NCBI RefSeq assembly: GCF_000003815.2
Contig: NC_049981.1
Location: 31,119,791-31,183,790, forward strand
DNA from: Branchiostoma floridae
Taxonomy: Eukaryota > Chordata > Leptocardii > Amphioxiformes > Branchiostomatidae
Direction: 5' to 3'
Length of the DNA: 64,000 bases
In this document: in pieces, positions 1 through 12,842 of the stretch
How positions within the stretch are numbered: the first letter of the stretch is position 1
Layout of the letters: every line of letters starts with the position of its first letter
Notes under the pieces: generated by a model
What the model was told of the DNA's origin: nothing
Seen by the model: the letters and a program-made list of their open reading frames with translations, nothing else
The model's database searches: none
Program-made: the position numbers and the translations under genes

Positions 1-841
1 CCCCTACATGTTCCTATTTACTGGCTGTCTGCACTGGTAAAACTCACACTTCATCATTCAGCACCGTGGACAGGCACAACAGGTTATAATGCAGCATCTG
101 TAGTAATGCCAGCATGCGTAGACTCTTTTATTATATCTAACAAGCCATAAACCATGTAGCTGTTATGTGTTTACGGCTTACGCCGCGGAAATAAATTCCG
201 GCAACCCCTGTGGTTAGAAATTAGGGTGGCAGTTATGCAAAACGTACAAGAAAAGATACAAGAATAGGCACTTCCCGGCGACAGTGCCTGATGAGTGATG
301 ACCTAGGGGGCCTTGTTGGTACTGCATTGCAGGTGTTTGTGGTGCATTGTGGGTAGGTCGTTAGGTTATCGAGCGCTCCCCGGGGACGCGGATGATGAAG
401 GGAACCAATTTGCGGCTAGGGCGATAAGGACCTGCCGTCCCCTCCGATAACTCTCTCGGGATGGAGGCATAAAACTCCCAACATTGTAGGCAGCGCGCGC
501 GGTAAGATCATTATTCCACGTGATTCCGGGCCCAAAACTCCATGCAAAATGGATTCCTGACCCAGACTGTGTGTGCTGCAGTAATGTTGTGGCCATGGTT
601 GGTGAGCCGGAGTAAGGAGTCAATAGTTCCTTGGGTAAACCACATAAATCAGTACCGAGTTTACTGTCATGCAGGGAGCTTTGCTGCCAAAAATTGAAGA
701 AAAAGATCTAACTTCATAAAGTTTATAACCCTTTTGAGAACATGCCAACCATAATCATGGAGCCACTTGCTCCCCGAATATACATCCGAATTTAAAGAGA
801 AATTCAAAGATTTCCCAACTAGATAATGTTAGTACAAGAAA
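1..841. other. No gene recognised; flank of LINE fragment
   Basis: I see no convincing exon here. A minus-strand open frame of 85 codons at 366-623 has no family resemblance I recognise. The segment runs directly into the LINE reverse-transcriptase frame, so its last part may be decayed 5' LINE sequence or an unrelated insertion target. Confidence 0.4.
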
Positions 842-1900
842 ATGGTATATTCCTCTAGTTTGAGGGCTTACAAAGTACTCAGTATTCCAGTGCTGGTGAC
901 AGCAATAGCAGCGACGTATTCACAGACGTGGGCCAAGGTTAGGACCCCAGACGGAGACACCGAACCTTTCCAAATTCTGGCAGGCGTACTTCAGGGTGAC
1001 ACGTTGGCGCCTTTCCTGTTCATAGTTGCACTTGACTATGCACTGAGATGTGCCATCGAAGGAAAGGAAGAGCGGTTGGGCTTCACCCTCAAGGAAAGAG
1101 CAAGTCGTCGAATACCAGCTAAAATAGTGACGGACTTAGACTTCGCAGATGATATCGCGTTGATATCCGACACTGCAGAAAAGGCTTGTACTCTTCTTAA
1201 TGCAGTCGAGCGTCAATGTCAAAGGATTGGCCTACAGTTGAATACAAAAAAGACTAAGGTCATGGCTTTCAATTCATCAGACAACAATGTTGCTACTCTT
1301 GACGGCACTCGACTAGAGGTAGTACCCGACTTCAAGTACCTCGGTGGCTGGATTGCCTCAACAGCACACGACATGAAAGTGAGACGAGCTCTCGCTTGGA
1401 ACGCCTTACACAGCATGAGGAGAGTGTGGCAGTCAGGAATGGCTGACGACCTTAAACGACGCCTCTTTGTCTCTACTGTTGAGTGTGTGCTACTGTATGG
1501 CTCAGAAACCTGGACACTAACAGTACAGGATGAGAGGGCACTGGATGGCATGTACACTAGAATGCTAAGGAGAGCTCTAAATGTGTCTTGGGAGGACCGG
1601 GTAAGGAACATAGCACTATATGGTAACCTGCCTAGACTAAGTGATAAGATCAGGCAAAGGCGCATGCAGCTCGCTGGCCACTATGTGCGACACCCAGAAC
1701 TAGTGGCAAGTGAGCTGATCTTATGGGAACCGGTCCAGGGTAAAAGGAAACCTGGCAGGCAGAGAACTACCCTTATCGACACACTCAAGCGGGATTCCGG
1801 GCTCGACAGACTGAGCAGCACAGCTGAACTACGTTCACTGATGAAGGATAGGGAGGAGTGGAGAAGGAGGGTCCAGCATGCTTCCCGTGTTGGCATCTGA
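842..1900 (+). CDS. Non-LTR retrotransposon (LINE) reverse transcriptase, 5'-truncated, 352 aa open frame
   Basis: The product would copy LINE RNA into DNA at a nicked target. Visible RT blocks in order: QGDTLAPFLF at residues 51-60, the catalytic FADD box at 101-104, LNTKKTKV at 133-140 and KYLGGW at 165-170, followed by a long C-terminal region with the YTRMLRRALN-type helix and a basic tail. The start used is simply the first Met after upstream stops. The endonuclease domain and the N-terminal fingers of RT (including the first catalytic Asp block) are missing, so this is a 5'-truncated copy, which is usual for LINEs made by target-primed reverse transcription. The remaining frame has no stop or frameshift over 1 kb, suggesting a fairly young insertion. 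It is followed by a probable 3' UTR at 1901-2065. The exact LINE clade is not settled from sequence alone. Confidence 0.85.
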   Translation: MVYSSSLRAYKVLSIPVLVTAIAATYSQTWAKVRTPDGDTEPFQILAGVLQGDTLAPFLFIVALDYALRCAIEGKEERLGFTLKERASRRIPAKIVTDLDFADDIALISDTAEKACTLLNAVERQCQRIGLQLNTKKTKVMAFNSSDNNVATLDGTRLEVVPDFKYLGGWIASTAHDMKVRRALAWNALHSMRRVWQSGMADDLKRRLFVSTVECVLLYGSETWTLTVQDERALDGMYTRMLRRALNVSWEDRVRNIALYGNLPRLSDKIRQRRMQLAGHYVRHPELVASELILWEPVQGKRKPGRQRTTLIDTLKRDSGLDRLSSTAELRSLMKDREEWRRRVQHASRVGI

Positions 1901-2065
1901 CGATGTCCTCGACTGAACTGAACAGTATTCTCAGCATCTGGGAAAGAGTATTGAAGTTAAACAGAACACTACCAGTGGACTGGCTTCCTGCTGTAGTGAT
2001 TGCACAAAGTTGTGCTGCCAAGGGGTACTGAAATGGAGACAGGCACTGCCCAATGCACCTTTTGG
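1901..2065 (+). mobile_element. Probable LINE 3' UTR, shared with 50588-50693
   Basis: The sequence just after the RT stop contains a block at about 1954-2062 (AGTTAAAC, then CTGCTGTAGTG, then GAAATGGAGA) that recurs in the same order at 50588-50693. A shared 3' end is expected for LINE copies or for a SINE that borrows the LINE tail. Confidence 0.5.
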
Positions 2066-5000
2066 AGTCGGAAGGACCACATGGAAAATATCATTCTGTG
2101 TATATACCAGTACGGGAGATGTGCAATTTGGTTCTAATATTCTTAAACAATGCTTGTCTCTCTTTACTGTAAGTAGGACAGGTTATGACAAAGTGGAATT
2201 CGTCTTTGACATTTTCATGACAAGTGGGACACAGTCCCTGAGTGGCTGGTGTGCTATGGTGACGGCCTTTTTCAAGTTCTAAACAATGTGCGCTAATTCT
2301 CAGTTTTGTAATGCTGCATGTAAATTATGAATTGATGTACTAGTTGCATTTGACACTTCTTCAGGCCAAATCAACACTAATCTTTGCACATTCAATACAA
2401 AATACTCACTAAAAGTTTATCTAATTTTTTTCTTGAAGATAAAGCTAGAAGTAAGCTTTGTTTGGTTCATCGAGCAAGAAGATGTTGCTGTTAGATCAGC
2501 ACCTTCATAAAAACTATTGTTTAAATTGTGTATTGTTGTTTCTGCTTTCTGCTTATGTCTGGAGGTCATCCTATCAGCGACCTGTACTTAGCCTGCCGAG
2601 AATGTAAAGGTATTTCTTCTTTAATTAGTATCGTAATTAAAATGTTATGAACGGATTTCATCGGTTTCTGTTCAGAATTTTTCTTTTCCAACACTGAACA
2701 ATCATACACTTAAGGCAACAAGTTACCTTGACCGTCAACGGGATTAAAAAACAACGAATCCCAATTACAGACTACCAAGTGCAAACATGCATATGCAATT
2801 ACAACGTGAGCTATTTCTGGCAAAGTGGTGTTGATATGCCGGTCAATCCAGACTTGAGCGGCGGAATTTGTTTCTGCATTTTTAGCATTCAACACTTGCA
2901 CCGCTCGCTCCCTGTGAGGGGAGAGATGTGAGCGGAATAGAGAATCTCTCCCAGGAGATAACTGATTGATCCATGGGCCATGTATGACAAGCTCCGAGGC
3001 AGGGATGCCGCCGAGGGATCAGCATTATTCCTCCGAAGAACCACTCTATATCAAGCGCAGGAGCGAATGTAACATTTCATTTAGATTCTAAAGGCTGGGG
3101 AATACATGGTGAAGATGAATTCCTTAATGTATCATACGATTATCCCATATCCAATACTGGACCAACTGTGGCTACCTCTATTCAAATTTCTACAGGCTGG
3201 AAAAGGCATGGTAGATATAATATCCATTATAATTGTTTACATATTAATTCTTAGGAAGGGGATAAAACCTGTTCTTTTAACCAGCCTTTCTCATCAGTGT
3301 CACTGACAAAAGACACTGGATGGTTGTCTGAAACATCTATTTCCAAAAACCATATCCAGTTGCTTGAGTAACTGCTTTTTGGCGTATCGTATTACCTGGA
3401 TGTCTAACCTTCATCAACGTGCATTGTTAATGTGTATGATAGGGCTATCCAATCTTAAACACTGGACCAATGGTAACATCATCTATTCACAATTCCACAG
3501 GCTGAAAATGGCTGATAACAGGGAGTTTGAGTATCTGTAATTGGGAACTCCTATCTGCAAAAATGTATATGATATGAATACATAATATAAAACATATAAC
3601 CAATAATCTAAAGGACCATCATTCATTCAGAATGCAGAAGAAGACATGGTTGTAACTTACAGCTCTTTCAGTTTACACCCTACAATTAGGTCACGTCAAT
3701 GGATTTACTTGGTTCTAGGATTTATGTGGACATCATTAAAGCATGGGGCAGGGAGGAAAACTTGAATAATGGCATATTCACTTCAAAAAATGAGCCCACC
3801 AAGGCATAAGGATGGTCCTCTGGCTTTGCTTTCATTATTTTTTCCAATAAGCTACACGATTTGTTTATTTTTCTTAAATTCGAGAACCAACAAATTGAAT
3901 TAGAGCTGCCTTATTTAGGTTTAAAACAAAACCGTAAACTCAAATGCAATTCAGTTATTCAGGTGTACAAGACATTATTGTATAATTCACTTATTATTAA
4001 TCGACTGTAATTAATCTAGTATGGTATAGGGAAGGAGTGCTTAGTTTAAGCTACATAGTACACTTCTCTCTCCTCCTGCACCTGCTTTTATGTATTGCTT
4101 TTGAGTATGTTTCATGTATTTTCTTGTGCAAATAAACAAACAAACACATATTGAGAAGGTCTTGATAATAACATTTTTCTTAATGGGACAGTCTTATAAA
4201 ATGAGAGTTCACGTCACATGTAATAAACTGTTGACCATAACTTGATAATAGGAAGCGGTTGATAACCCCCCGCCTGTCCTTACTGTGATGCCATGAACCG
4301 GTAATGAGTCCTGACAGATGACTGACTGTAACTCCAGGCTACAGCTAACCCCCACCTGGTGAGGCAGTCGGTCAAGGCTGATGCATGGTTTATACTTCAG
4401 GGAAATAAATCATGACACTAGACTAGGGGTGGGTACCCGTACAGTGTACCAGTACAAAACCGTTTTTTTTTCTCCCAAAAATAATTTCATCAGGTTGGTA
4501 GATGATAGGACATAGGAGTTTTCTCATAGGGAAGCTCTGAGGAAGATGTCTGACAGACATAGAAACATCAGCAGGTGAAAAAAAATGGTGGTGTAAAAGA
4601 AAACTCCTATATTGGTTTTTTTCTTGTTGGACCGGTCTGGAAAAAACGGACCGGATGTTGGACCGATTTGAAAATGAACAGATTATACCAGAACTACAGC
4701 AGCAGCCGTTCATGTGTTTTGAGACTTATTGGTGCAAGAATAGCGAGAGCGAAGTAGAGGAGAGTTGCAGCTGTAACCCCAATATTAGCATAATCTATGA
4801 AAACCTTGCTTTAAAAATGTATAATGGCATGGCTTAAAAGTGGCAAAAACTTCTAGACTAAGTTCTTTGCATGTTTTTTGGAAAAAGGCTATATGATGTA
4901 TACTGTATTGTAAGGCTATATTCAGTATGCATCATGCAATAATGTACCCAAACTTGAGATTAAGGAAGGAAATATGATATCAAAAACCTCATCATGCAAC

Positions 5001-7431
5001 AGGCTATTTTTACATTGTGAAATGATAACTTCAGGGCAAGACCATTATTTATAAAACACAACGTCCTGGATAGCTTAAGGGCTCTGGGGACGCGCTGTAA
5101 AGAAGCTTATATATATAACCTGCAACAGGTTGTGATAATATAATGTCCATAGTCTTTTGCTGGTAAAGTACAACTCTGGGGGCAAGGATCCAAGTTACAG
5201 TACTGAAGTACTTACTAAGCAACAAGATATAATCTTAGAACAGCCCTCCCTGCCAAGTTTGAGGCATGGAAACCTGTTATATTGTACTTGATGTTGGAAT
5301 GATTTACTCCTGGGATTGGGAAAAAACTAGCCAGTGGGAGATATGCAGCTCACCCCCACAAAAATCAATATTCACATGCGGAAAGGGGCTATAAAATCCA
5401 GGGGCTGAATTCTTCATGGAAAGTCTCTCTGTTTGCATGCCTTAACCCGGGTCCTGGGGAACAAAAAAGGGGCATTCCTGAAATATGTTCTCCTGAGATG
5501 TAAACGTCTAGGAAAACTTTTCTGGACAATAATCGTAGAAACTACAGTTCTAAAAGTACATCATGTTATAACTTATACTGCAAGTACATGTACTACCTAT
5601 TTCTTATCTTGTGTAAATATTTATTTAGGACCACATCTATCTTTTAGTAGCACTTCCTACATTGTATTTGTAGATCTGTTGTAGTGTACAACAGCTGGAC
5701 CTGTCAGTATTGCCCCGAGGAAGGTGACAGACAGTCACTGAAATGTTGTTCTTGTAAAAGCTACCTGGTTGAATACAATCATGTTATCCAGTGACTTGAA
5801 ACTGTTCAAACAAAGTCATTCATAGCTGCTATAGGATCAAAATGAAGCCCTTATTTCTCACTTAAAGGCCTACTTGAAAAAAAAAAGAAGTATGAAGCCT
5901 ACTAGGAAGAGTGCAAAAATCAATCACTTCTGCTGAAATTTGCTGTTTGGTAGAGTAGGCTACCTGTCAAAGCAGTAGTAGGCATTCGTTACCTAGTCAT
6001 AGAAAATCATAAAAATCTGCAATTTCAAAAATAAAAGAACCAACCAAGCAAGTAAGCAAGAAAGCAAGCCAGCAACCAGCCAAATCCAGAAAAAAAAGTT
6101 CTTTGAAGTGCTACAGAACCAGGCCAGGGAATCGTGGTGTCCTCATCAGGTGAACAGAGTACTGAGGCTGTCAGACTGTACAGGCAGGTTCCCAATGAGA
6201 GTCAAGGGCCTCCGGGGGTAATGCTCCTAGCTTCTCAACTGTTGAACATACCATGTGCTATTCACCTCACTCATGTAACTCAACATACTGAAAATGTCCA
6301 GAAAAGATCTCCAAACATCCCATACAGACTGAGCCTGGATAGAGCAGCACACATTATCATGTTAAGTACCAACTTTTCCATTCAGGTCACACACTATAGG
6401 AAATGCCTTTCTCCAAGCCTTGAAGAGAGCATTTTCTCTGGAGTCATTTATAGCCAGATAACAGGGTTGGACATGCATGCATGTATTCCACAGAGACAAT
6501 GATTAAATACTGATGCGCAGATCTCCATGTATTTACATGTACACCTTCTGGCCACAACTGTATGATGTACTGTTCAATTTGCTTATTGAAAATTAAGGGC
6601 TTTGAGAATCCTCCGGCAAAGTGAACCTGCATGTACTGCGCAGAGAGCCTGCCTTCTCTGTCACAACCAGTGGAAGAGTTAGGTGTACACTACAGTGATC
6701 TGAACTGGATGCATGGCAGATGTGACAAGGTTGTCAAATTGTATGGTTATCCCTTGCCTCAAGAGCTGTACACCGCTGAAAAATAAACTTCACGTAAACA
6801 ACTCTACCTTGACTGATGCGCAAGCCCTTTGCACTAAATTTGAGCAAATCAAGGAGTTATGCAACAGGAGACCGTTAAAAACCTTTTGTTTGGCCTCTGC
6901 AATTTTTCATTCTGTGTATCTCATATCTGTACAAATTGCCCTTTCTTCTACACAATATAGGAAAAGTAAATTTAACCATCAATTGCCAACTTAACCTGCC
7001 AGACAAAATTGCAACCCCAGACAACAAAACACAGTGAGTGATACAATAAGTTAGACAGTTTAATCTGCCATCTTTCTCATCAAATAAGCAACAGGGCCAT
7101 GCTAAGTTACATGTGTACTGGCATGTACAGGTTCAAATTTTCTCACCTCAAAAGTTAATGAACGACAGTTGTAGAGCAATAACCTGAAAATCTGACAGCA
7201 TTTAATGCAATTCCATTCATGTGACTTGAACATACAAAATGTACAATGGTAAACCTTAGTTTATGCATGGCTTTTCTAGAAGAAGTATGGGAACCGTTTT
7301 TCAATTGCTGGAGACTACTCCCATCATATCCTTTTTTGAACCCCTGCTTGTGATCAAAATTCTCAACCTGGAAAATATCCCGAACACAACAAACTGCACT
7401 AGTACAGCCTGATAGGTACATGTATGTATGT
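2066..7431. other. Gene-free, AT-rich; scattered repeat pieces
   Basis: No exon recognised. Repeat pieces seen: 3740-3915 resembles 30818-30990; 4483-4530 resembles 47167-47215; 4428-4790 carries a GGTACC/GGACCGG-rich element also found at 52274-52690; 5699-5790 (GAGGAAGGTGACAGACAGTC) resembles 45710-45790. Probably part of the long CaMKII intron (inference). Confidence 0.4.
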
Positions 7432-7782
7432 CAGGGCTCGAAATTCAGTTTGGGGATTAGGTGCACTGGTGCACCCAGCTTAAAAAATTGGGTGCTTTGG
7501 GTGCACACCTTAAATCTAAGTAGAGTGTCAGAAAAACCTAATAATAAAACTTAGTTACAAGCTGTCAAATTCTTAAACAAGTACCATGGCAGACATTTTT
7601 ATTACCTTTCTAACACTTAGATGTCAAGAATATGATGTATACTAGTATACTTTGATATCTTTACATACATAAGCCTATGTAAATATTTGGGTGCACCCTG
7701 TGCACCCACAGCAAATAATTGGGTGCACAGCTTCAATTTTGGGTGCACCTGGGTGCACAAAACCCCAGTATTTCGAGCCCTG
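7432..7782. mobile_element. MITE, hAT-like, CAGGGCTCGAAAT ends (family B)
   Basis: The element begins CAGGGCTCGAAATTC and ends in the complementary sense as CAGTATTTCGAGCCCTG. The interior has repeated GGGTGCAC words near both ends. Flanks are TATGTATG-like on both sides, compatible with an 8-bp target duplication. CAGGG termini and 8-bp duplications fit hAT elements. No transposase frame is present. A related copy lies at 25055-25556 and a half copy at about 9540-9600. Confidence 0.75.
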
Positions 7783-8257
7783 TATGTATTTAGCTGCTCC
7801 ATGGCAGAGTGGCAATCAGCTTAAATGGTGCAATACCTGCCACAGACAAACAAGGCAATCTAAACATTGAATCTGATTCACGCAAGCTATTATGTGACAG
7901 GAATGGAAATACTGAACTTCATTTAGTTTAGCATTGACAGTTTTAGCAGTGAAGGTTTTGCCCTTGCCCCCAACTGTGAATTTACCTCCCTTACATTTTT
8001 ACAAAGATATATGAGTCTACAGTATAATAGATGATGTTGGTGTGTGGATATTCATGTCATTACGTTCCTACTGAATGTTGGTCCCCACAATCTCAGCACA
8101 CTCCTATTGTTGAATGCTGACTCAAACTTCTATAAATATAATATAATGTCTATTTTTGAAGCTGTTATGGTTGCCATTGTTCAGTAGAAAGTTTGTTCCA
8201 TATCACCATAAGGCACTTTCTGTACAGAATGTCTCAGTTAACAGTCAGGCGACAATG

Positions 8258-8419
8258 GACCGATCCTGTCGAACGCCATATCGAACAGATAGAACCCCCT
8301 ATTCTATTTCGAACATCTCCGTCAAAAACTGCCCCATTGGACAGAAATGGCTATTTTTGACGGAGTAGACGTTCGAAATAGAACCATGATCGAACAGGGG
8401 GCGGGTTTTGGGATCGGTC
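8258..8419. repeat. Foldback (inverted repeat) element
   Basis: Starts GACCGATCC and ends GGATCGGTC. Internal arms also pair: TTCTATTTCGAAC near 8311 with GTTCGAAATAGAA near 8371, and CTCCGTCAAAAA with TTTTTGACGGAG. The whole unit can fold back on itself; it is probably a non-autonomous DNA transposon. Confidence 0.55.
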
Positions 8420-9112
8420 AATTAGCAAAGTATTGGACTGTAATTATTGCCTTTCAATTGGGGAATTATGCAGTTTTTGCTTTCTAGTATTCTACTGTTG
8501 CTTTGTATGTCTTTCAATGTCATGTGTTAATTGTAAATAATTATGAATGTGGAAGAATAGGCTCTTATGAGGCTTATTGTGGATCTAAATAAACTCAAAA
8601 CTCAAACTCACACCACTGGACCCTCACATTAAACTGCCATCACAGGACTACAGGACTGCTGCCATAGAGAACTGAAGCTGCTGTGGCCAGAGTGATATGT
8701 TATATTCACGTCAAACTATTAGTGAATGAAGACCTTTATTGTACAGTTTTGCCCAACCGAGCTAAGTACAGGTCACAACAAGTCAACATATATGCATATA
8801 AAAGTATCGCAAGTCTATACTGTGGCCATCTCTGCTACAGGGACATCATAATGCCGCATTCCCAGGGGAAAATGAAGCATGCAATCGGTCAGGCCTCAGC
8901 ACTGGGTGAGATTTAGCACCAGCCAGGTAGGAGATCCATCACTACAAGCCTAGCCGCACCCTGGGAGTTTGGTGTTCATGCCACAGCCATGAGCAGAATA
9001 TACGTTTCAAACATAAATGTTAGAAAATGTAAATTCCCACAATGCTGTCCATCTTATATGTCAAACATCAGCTGTGCTGCCTTGAGGGTCAGGGTAATGT
9101 TTTGTTACATTT

Positions 9113-9139
9113 TTCTTTCTTTCTTTCTTTCTTTCTTTA
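9113..9139. repeat. (TTTC)n microsatellite
   Basis: Uninterrupted TTTC repeats are directly visible. Confidence 0.9.
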
Positions 9140-9640
9140 TTGACGATGAGACAAGTCATTACATTTAGGGTCTGCCTAGGCAACAAGTAATGTACAACAG
9201 TTGTACATCAACCGTCTTATTTCCAATCAATAGGCATAAGGTAATGTGCATTAAAGATAGTTGATTGATCAATCAATTGATCAGCATAACAGTCGAAGAA
9301 ATCGATATCTAAGCCTTCCACAACAGCCAGGTCTGGTGGGGGTAAGGCATTATCCAGCAGATACCGCACGATAGACCTGAGGGGTTTTCCTTTTCATATC
9401 TGTTCTGTGCAGAAGAATTGATTTGGGGCTCGCTATCCGCCGTGGCAACGTCTGCAGAGGGTCTGGCTATTCATCATTATTCTGGGGCAGGTTACCTGGG
9501 CTCGTCCTCTTTTGACAGGTCTGTATGTTTCTATAAGCAGGGCTTGAAATTCATTTTTGGGATGATGTGCACTGATGCATGTAGATGAATATGGCATATG
9601 TATTGCATTGAGTTGCTTCAACTAAACCCTCATGACAGAA

Positions 9641-9680
9641 GAAGAAGAAGAAGAAGAAGAGGAAGAAAGAAGAAGAACCA
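9641..9680. repeat. (GAA)n microsatellite, imperfect
   Basis: AGAAGAAG triplets with a few interruptions; purine-only on the plus strand. Confidence 0.85.
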
Positions 9681-9884
9681 CCAGCAAAAACAATATGCTT
9701 CTTTCCTTATCAGGAAGTATGAAAAAAAGTCAGTAGCATAATAGATGCACAATATGCAAAATATTGCATTACGCATATTGGAAATCGCAGATACATACAT
9801 AAAAACAAAACATGCCACATGCTTTCATCAGAAAAATACTATTACATTTGTAAGTTGCAAAAACATTTGGGATATTCAAGAACT

Positions 9885-10077
9885 TAACGCTAGTTCACCT
9901 ATATCCAACTTGGGTAACCTATATCCGTTGCTTTTAAAAACAGGGATTTGGTGACATCACGTCGACGGACGTTTCAGAATATTGCAGTTGAAAACTTCCA
10001 CCCGTCGACTTGATGTGCCCAAATACCATTTTTAAAAGCATATAGATTACCCCGCGGATAAAGGTGAACTAGCGTTA
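9885..10077. mobile_element. MITE, TAACGCTAGTTCACCT ends (family E)
   Basis: Begins TAACGCTAGTTCACCT and ends GGTGAACTAGCGTTA; a second inner pair is CTTTTAAAAACAGGG against ATTTTTAAAAGC. About 193 bp and no coding capacity. Fragments of the same family lie at 24994-25054 and 35993-36176. Confidence 0.75.
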
Positions 10078-11139
10078 TATCTTTGTTGGTAAAACACACA
10101 ATATCATTGTTCCAGGTGACCTAAATACTCTCACAAAAAGAGTTCAAAGGTGAAATGTGAAGCAGGGGTCTCACGGAAGTTTATGGTATGATGATGCAGT
10201 AAACATGGTAAGGTCAACATACCAGCACGCTTCAAAAATATTTGACATATTCCATAAAATATATGAACAATCATTTGCCTTCTTTGGTATGTGCAACACC
10301 AGTTTAACTATTATGCATCAGTATTGAATAATTTGTAGAATTATACTTGAATGTTACATGTATGTAGTGCATTGTATACATGTTATCAAATATAGGCCTA
10401 CTGAAAAGCAGTGAAACATCAACATCATAACATGGACTACCCTGACTAAACAAAGCAAATACCGTAAATGCATTTAATTTCGCGGGGATTTAATTTCGCG
10501 GTAGCGGAAAAAGGACTTTTCGCTGTGGTTTTAAGTTCGCGGCAGCACCATGCACTGTAGTCTCTTACTGCCATGGAAAAATGTTCACGGTGGTTTTAAG
10601 TTCGCGGTGAAGCGGCCACCAGGAAAACTGTGAACATAAAACCACCGCGAAAGTTTCTGCATTAATTTATAGCAGATAAACTAAGTCCTCACACAAACTT
10701 GAATCAATTTACAGTATTCCATATGGAAGTGTCACCTCTGCTACTGTTATGACCAAATGAAGACCGTATCAAGACCATAATCCCCCTCACACCCTCTATC
10801 AGAAACCTGACCCCTGCCAGCTATGTGGGGAATCCCCAAAGGTCAGGGGTTACTGTGTCTCCTCCTGTTTTGTTTTTTTAAAAATCTATTTCCTTTTGAA
10901 GAAGACTTTGTAATCCCTTAACACCGGCATGTTGATTTTTGAGTGGCAATGGAAATGCAAACACAAAGTAACAGTAATGGGGAGGGGGGGATTTCAATTC
11001 CATCATAATTACATGTATGAATAGGCAGGCAAGGAACCAGTTGGTAAAATCATATTACCAGTTATAGAACTTAGCCTTTTTAATTTCTTACCTAATATGC
11101 ATGGCGGTTACTCATGTTCACTGACTGACAAACAGACAG
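10078..11139. other. Gene-free apart from one MITE copy
   Basis: No exon recognised. It contains the family A MITE at 10462-10664; the remainder is AT-rich unique-looking sequence. Confidence 0.4.
10462..10664. mobile_element. MITE family A copy 1 (CTGTAAATGCA ends), right end decayed
   Basis: Left end CCGTAAATGCATTTAA preceded by TA, then the diagnostic words TTCGCGG, AAAAAGGACTTTTCGC and GGTTTTAAGTTCGCGG. The right end stops at TTTCTGCATTAA and lacks the terminal TTACAGTA. Confidence 0.8.
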
Positions 11140-11192
11140 ACACACACACAGACAGGCACAGACAGACAGAAACACACACACACAGACAGGCA
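11140..11192. repeat. CA/GACA simple repeat
   Basis: Interspersed CACACA and CAGACAGACA runs are directly visible. Confidence 0.85.
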
Positions 11193-11245
11193 AATGCTGC
11201 CTAAAATCACCTTCTTACATACTGGGACTGTCGAACAGACACGGT

Positions 11246-11655
11246 GGCGTATGACTGCATTGGTTTATATTAAAAACTTGACTTATCTCTTCCGTATTGC
11301 CGAAACTTTCTTCAGGAAAATCCAAGAAGCATATGACTGCGTTGGTTTATATTAAAAGTTTCACTTATTTCTTTCGTATCGCCGAAACTTTCTTCAGGGA
11401 GGTCCAAAAAACGTATGACTGCAGTGGTTTGTATTAAAAGTTTGACTTATCTCTTCCGTATCGCTGAAAATTTCTTCAGAAAAAATCCAAGAAATGTATG
11501 ACTGCTGTGGTTTATATTTATTTCTTCCGTATTGTTGACACTTTCTTCAGGAAAATCCAACAAACGTATGACTGCGGTGATTTAGTTTGACTTATATCTT
11601 CCGTATCACTGAAAGTTTATTCAGGAAAATCCAAGAAACATATGACTGCGTTGGG
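11246..11655. repeat. Tandem repeat, about 70-85 bp unit, about five copies
   Basis: The word TATGACTGC followed by a TTGG/GTGG box, TTTATATT, GACTTAT, TTCCGTAT and CTTCAGG recurs at about 11247, 11331, 11411, 11496, 11566 and 11639. Copies differ by substitutions and deletions (the fourth and fifth are shortened). No coding frame is preserved. Confidence 0.8.
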
Positions 11656-11689
11656 AAGGCCCAGCAGCCAGGCTGCCTATCTCACCATC

Positions 11690-12060
11690 AATTAATTTCT
11701 TACACCCGTCATTAAGAGGCTCTGAGCAGAGACCATCCCCTCCGTCCCGCCTAATTTAGCTTCCTCGTCTATCTTCCCGGCAGCACAGGATTCTTGCAGG
11801 CTGTTGTCGGCCTTGTTCGAAATGTCAGTCGTTATTTTGGTCCGACCCCAGCGCTCCTGTCCCCGGTTGTCGGTCCCACATCGACTCCCGCTTCCTTTTC
11901 AAGCGCCCCTTGCTCTATATGTGGCAGAAAAACACCCCCTCGCCTCGGGCCAAATTTAGAAGCTGGAGTATCTTCGGAGGAGATGACAGATGCCTAAGGA
12001 TCCTTAGGAGGGCACTGAGGGGATCCTTGTGTCTTAGAGAATGTCTTAGACCTCTTCTTC
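11690..12060. other. GC-richer non-coding patch in AT-rich surroundings
   Basis: Base composition rises sharply compared with both flanks. Two short overlapping plus-strand frames are present, but I recognise no protein family. Candidate regulatory or conserved non-coding sequence within the presumed CaMKII intron; unproven. Confidence 0.25.
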
Positions 12061-12842
12061 TTATACTTGCACTTGGTCACTTGAACAATTTCCCATCAAC
12101 AAGATAACTTCTAAAGTGACATATACATTCACTATTATGATTCTATCAATGATGGACTTTAACTTTTTCCAACAATGTTAAACACTATCCTTGACAATAA
12201 TAACATTGTCACATTTGAGTTTATAAATATTATGCATCTTTTCTAGTTTTATACAATTTAGGATCTTAAGTCTCTACTTTTGTTACATGTCTATTTACTA
12301 AATCATGCTATTAAATATTTCATATTTTCATCAACACTGAACATTGTACCAACAAATTTACAAGGACAAAACTATGCAGAAGACAAAATGTATGTGCATA
12401 TAATTCACATTTATGACTTAGGGAAGTATAGGTATAAGATCTAGTTGCCAGCTATATGCAAGCTACAGTATATATTTACATGATGTAATAAATTATTTCA
12501 ATTATTTATTTATCCAGGGACAAAACTGTCGCCACCAAAAAAAAAGCAATATCTCTTGATCATCAATGCTCAGGGCAGGGAGAAAACAGAGTTTGATCAT
12601 ACTGAAGTTGCATGTAATTGGGACTGGATATCGACCACAGACACAGCCAAGATCGACTTATCACTTCCCCCAAACCAACTCAAGACATCTCTCTAATGAA
12701 AATTACTGACTGGATAACATTGAGTAAGTCCTCGGGATCCGTGAGGGCCGACGGAGTACCTTACGTGTTATTGAATGATCTCGAGGTCATTGACATTCTT
12801 TTGGCTGGCTTTATTGAGATTGATCGCAGAGGGCGACCTGTA

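Larger units (their letters stand above)
7783..9884. other. Gene-free; simple repeats and a half MITE
   Basis: No exon recognised. It holds a foldback element (8258-8419), a TTTC tract (about 9113-9139), a truncated family B MITE end (about 9540-9600) and a GAA-rich tract (about 9641-9680). Confidence 0.4.

Noticed and set aside
9630-9818. Membrane-protein-like frame on the minus strand (poly-Leu)
   Set aside because: The hydrophobic run comes from the GAA microsatellite read in antisense.
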